A stretch of DNA of 7,575 nucleotides, taken from NCBI GenBank assembly GCA_015488875.1, contig WFMX01000185.1:1-7575 (forward strand), given 5' to 3'. Of this stretch, positions 5,074 to 7,575 are shown piece by piece. Under the pieces are notes generated by a model that had not been told where the DNA came from, searched no databases, and saw only the letters and a program-made list of their open reading frames with translations. A program made the translations under genes and the position numbers. The stretch's first letter is position 1; every line of letters starts with the position of its first letter. This stretch comes from Campylobacterota bacterium (lineage in GTDB: Bacteria > Campylobacterota > Campylobacteria > Campylobacterales > Sulfurovaceae).

Positions 5074-7575
5074 TCACTTTTTGAACTCCAATACACCCAC
5101 TTCCATATCCTCTTTGTCTTTGGCTAGTTGTATCATGATCTTCTCTGATTTTACCCTTTTGGTTCCATAGTGCGTAGTAAGCGTGCCGTATATAGTCACT
5201 GGGCCTGTGATACTTTGACGATGCTCACTATAGTAGTGCATGATCACCCTATATTTGCCACTCTTTGCTCTTCTCAGTGTGAACTCCTCGGGACCATACC
5301 CTCTCGTGAAGTCTCTGCTAATCTTGCCACCCATTTTTGTATTTGGGTATGAGTAGTAGCACTTTTCACCATCAGGGTCTATGACCCATAGATCTATATC
5401 TGTATTGTTGCTACTCCAGCTCACTACGATACGAACATCTAGTGGCATAGAGTATATGTAGGCTCTATTTACTCTTTTTAGATTTAGACTCTTTCTGTGC
5501 TGTGATATGAGAGCATTTAGCTCATTGAATATCACATCTTTGATATCATTGAACCTGCCCCACTCTTTGGACAAAATATAGTTGTAGTAGTCTAATGCCT
5601 TCTGATACTGTTTGCTACTTTGATAAGCTATCGCTAGATCCCTATATGACTGAGGCTCCTCAGGTCGGAGAGCCTTGATCTCTCTATATATGGCTATAGA
5701 GAGTCGATATTCACCCTCATCCATCAGCCTTTTTGCTACTACTTTGAGTAGCTCAGGATTCTCTAGATCCAACTCTACGGCATTTGTCAATACTCTGATT
5801 GCCCTCTTGTGGAGTCCTTTTTTGAAGAGATAATCTGACACCTCTATATAGAATGCAGGTCTATTGCTGTTTGACTCTTTGAAGTCGTAGTAGTAGTTAT
5901 CAAATGACTTGAGAGGTAGAGAGCGGAGCTTCTTCATATATGGAGCGTTTGGAGTCCAAGCTAGTATCTTGATAGAGGAGTCCTCTTTTTTTACTTTTTT
6001 TGCTTTTGAGGTAGCTTCTCTTTCATTCATAGCATTCGATACCAAAACAGGCTCTTCGACAGGCTGTATATCACCACCCATGCCACCGCCTTCATCATCT
6101 TTATCATCATATTCTTTTATCTTCGGTGGGTTTCTATACCATTTTTTGAGCTCTTTGATTCGTCTGAGATTGTCTGCTTTTATCTCCTTTTGCTTATCTC
6201 TCTTTCTTCTCTTGATATTTAATATACGCTTGTTGTACTCTGCTCTCAGCTCTTTGGGCGGCACTATCTCATACTTCACATAGTCATCTACACTATCTAG
6301 TACTATAAACGCCTTGCCCTTGACAAGTATGGAGTATCTCTTGCTTAGTGTATCTATTGTTTTTCTATTTTTGACTCTATCAAATGATAGATAGTTTATC
6401 TTTTGGCTAGCCCATATCCTAGATACCGTTGATCTATCGTTGCTCTTTGTGATGGTAAAAGTTTGACTCTTTGTGGCACCATCTATGCCACCGTAATTGA
6501 GTGTAAGTTTGGCTTTGCTTCCCTTTAATATACCTACTACGCCAAATCTCTTGCCTATCGCCCCATATGTAGATGGATATAGCTCCCTTAATTCACCTTT
6601 TTTGTGACCAAACGAGAGAAATCTCTCAGAGTTCGAGAGGAGTAGTTCGAGAGCCTCTTTTTGGGTGTGGTTGTATAGATTGATGAAAGCCCCACCGCTC
6701 TTGTATGCTAACTTTTTGAGAAAACCATAGTTGCTTCCTGCTGTAGAGGATATAGTATATATAGGCTTTTTGCCTATGGCTATATCTTCACCGCCTATGG
6801 TATTGACTGCATCACTAAAGACTAGTACCTCATCACTATCCTTATCTACCTTGATGCTCTTTAGGTTTGTGCCACCATCATTTTTGAGACTCTTTAGGTA
6901 TCTTATGAGTGCTGCGGTATCGCTACCTACCCTAAAGACTCTCTTTTTATCTGCTCTGTAGTTGAATGGTACTACCTTTACACTCTTGATACCATCTATA
7001 GACTTCATATATCTATCTAACAAGCTCAGCTCACTCTTTATATCTCTCTTCCCTGCTGAGTGTGAATTGTCCCAATAGATAGTGATCTTCTTTGGAGCTT
7101 TTTTGATACTCTTCTCTAGTAGTGGCGGTTTCACCTGTAGGTAAAAATATGTTTTTTTACCTACTGTGTGAGTAAATAGCCTGTGATCTTGCTGGTCTAG
7201 CTTTGGCAGGAGAAATTTGATCGGTTTTTTGAGTGAGAAGTTACTCTTTTGGAAGTGGACGGTATATGCCTTATCATTCTCATCTACATGTATAGTGTTG
7301 AACTCATCTAGTTTTATATTTTCTCTCTTGTCGCCCTTGATGACTTTGATATCTAGAGTGAACTCATCTATGGATTTCTGATCCTCTATAGGCAGGGTAT
7401 AGTATGCACCTTTAAGCCTCTGCGTGGTAGCTACGACTACCCTCTTGTATCCCTTGGCTGGGATAGGATATATCTTTGTCTTAAAGAAGTTGCCCTTTGT
7501 GAGATTGGCTATACCTGGGTCTATCTGCTTGCGTACTACTGCCTCAAACGCCTGCCGTGCTTTGACCTTGTCTAT
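5074..7575 (-). CDS. VIT-VWA-TPR-DUF2135 protein (N-terminus outside window)
   Basis: The frame is open from the stop at 5074 to the window edge: 833 residues, numbered here from the edge. The GTG at 7134-7132 is an internal Val codon (148), because the frame upstream is open and encodes the C-terminal half of a VIT domain (KARQAFEAVVRKQIDPG at 5-21, YPIPAKGYKRV at 36-46). A VWA domain follows (about 162-335) with a full metal-ion adhesion site: DNSHS (169-173), Thr236 in DGGTN and Asp255 in FSDAVN. IWASQKI (387-393) and DYVKYEIVPP (431-440) are the conserved tail of VIT-VWA proteins. Then come a Lys/Arg-rich probable coiled coil (about 444-480), a Gly/acidic linker (490-510), about three TPR-like repeats (582-672) and a C-terminal DUF2135 domain (about 710-800; DIDLWVIDPDGE, RGYGPEEFTL). 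It is probably a periplasmic or secreted binding scaffold. No substrate can be named, and the signal peptide or anchor would be outside the window. No enzyme motif is seen. Confidence 0.85.
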   Translation of the reverse strand: MDKVKARQAFEAVVRKQIDPGIANLTKGNFFKTKIYPIPAKGYKRVVVATTQRLKGAYYTLPIEDQKSIDEFTLDIKVIKGDKRENIKLDEFNTIHVDENDKAYTVHFQKSNFSLKKPIKFLLPKLDQQDHRLFTHTVGKKTYFYLQVKPPLLEKSIKKAPKKITIYWDNSHSAGKRDIKSELSLLDRYMKSIDGIKSVKVVPFNYRADKKRVFRVGSDTAALIRYLKSLKNDGGTNLKSIKVDKDSDEVLVFSDAVNTIGGEDIAIGKKPIYTISSTAGSNYGFLKKLAYKSGGAFINLYNHTQKEALELLLSNSERFLSFGHKKGELRELYPSTYGAIGKRFGVVGILKGSKAKLTLNYGGIDGATKSQTFTITKSNDRSTVSRIWASQKINYLSFDRVKNRKTIDTLSKRYSILVKGKAFIVLDSVDDYVKYEIVPPKELRAEYNKRILNIKRRKRDKQKEIKADNLRRIKELKKWYRNPPKIKEYDDKDDEGGGMGGDIQPVEEPVLVSNAMNEREATSKAKKVKKEDSSIKILAWTPNAPYMKKLRSLPLKSFDNYYYDFKESNSNRPAFYIEVSDYLFKKGLHKRAIRVLTNAVELDLENPELLKVVAKRLMDEGEYRLSIAIYREIKALRPEEPQSYRDLAIAYQSSKQYQKALDYYNYILSKEWGRFNDIKDVIFNELNALISQHRKSLNLKRVNRAYIYSMPLDVRIVVSWSSNNTDIDLWVIDPDGEKCYYSYPNTKMGGKISRDFTRGYGPEEFTLRRAKSGKYRVIMHYYSEHRQSITGPVTIYGTLTTHYGTKRVKSEKIMIQLAKDKEDMEVGVLEFKK

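Noticed and set aside
5909..6283. 124-codon plus-strand frame opposite the VIT gene
   Set aside because: Antisense of the lysine-rich coiled-coil and linker region, which yields Phe/Leu/Ser-rich translation by reverse complement. No start signal or domain.

Overview
The window comes from a moderately AT-rich bacterial genome. Codon choice is heavy in ATA (Ile), AGA (Arg) and CTA/TTA (Leu), and the set of envelope proteins fits a marine or sediment member of the Campylobacterota (Sulfurovum/Sulfurimonas-like). That placement is an inference from style; no rRNA or marker gene is present. All recognisable genes lie on the minus strand, so transcription runs from right to left.

Layout, in transcription order. 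(1) Positions 7575-5074 hold the C-terminal 833 residues of a large VIT-VWA-TPR-DUF2135 protein. Its start lies outside the window. (2) Positions 5073-4809 are a 265-base gap with a short hairpin after the VIT gene, a ~100-base imperfect palindrome, smaller inverted repeats and a likely sigma70 promoter. (3) Positions 4808-719 are a compact three-gene unit: an SLC13/DASS-type sodium:anion symporter, an adenine deaminase (ade) 6 bases later, and a periplasmic lytic transglycosylase of MltD architecture 25 bases later, started by TTG behind a strong Shine-Dalgarno sequence. (4) Positions 718-43 are a 676-base stretch with no convincing gene, full of inverted and direct repeats. (5) Positions 42-1 are the first 14 codons of another exported protein, with its own ribosome binding site and -10 box.

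The three middle genes look co-transcribed but have no obvious shared pathway. Adenine deaminase makes hypoxanthine and ammonia, the symporter belongs to a family that mostly moves di- and tricarboxylates, and the transglycosylase cuts peptidoglycan. The VIT gene is a separate envelope-associated or secreted scaffold candidate.

The least ordinary content is in the two intergenic gaps. They share diverged pieces of one palindromic repeat family (326-349 matches 4937-4960 in opposite orientation; 311-322 matches 4999-5010 exactly). The left gap also holds a 204-base block bounded by 18-base near-perfect inverted repeats. I see no CRISPR array, tRNA, rRNA, transposase or defence gene. No complete new system is evident; the best leads are the repeat family, the unusual gene trio and the VIT-VWA-TPR-DUF2135 protein.
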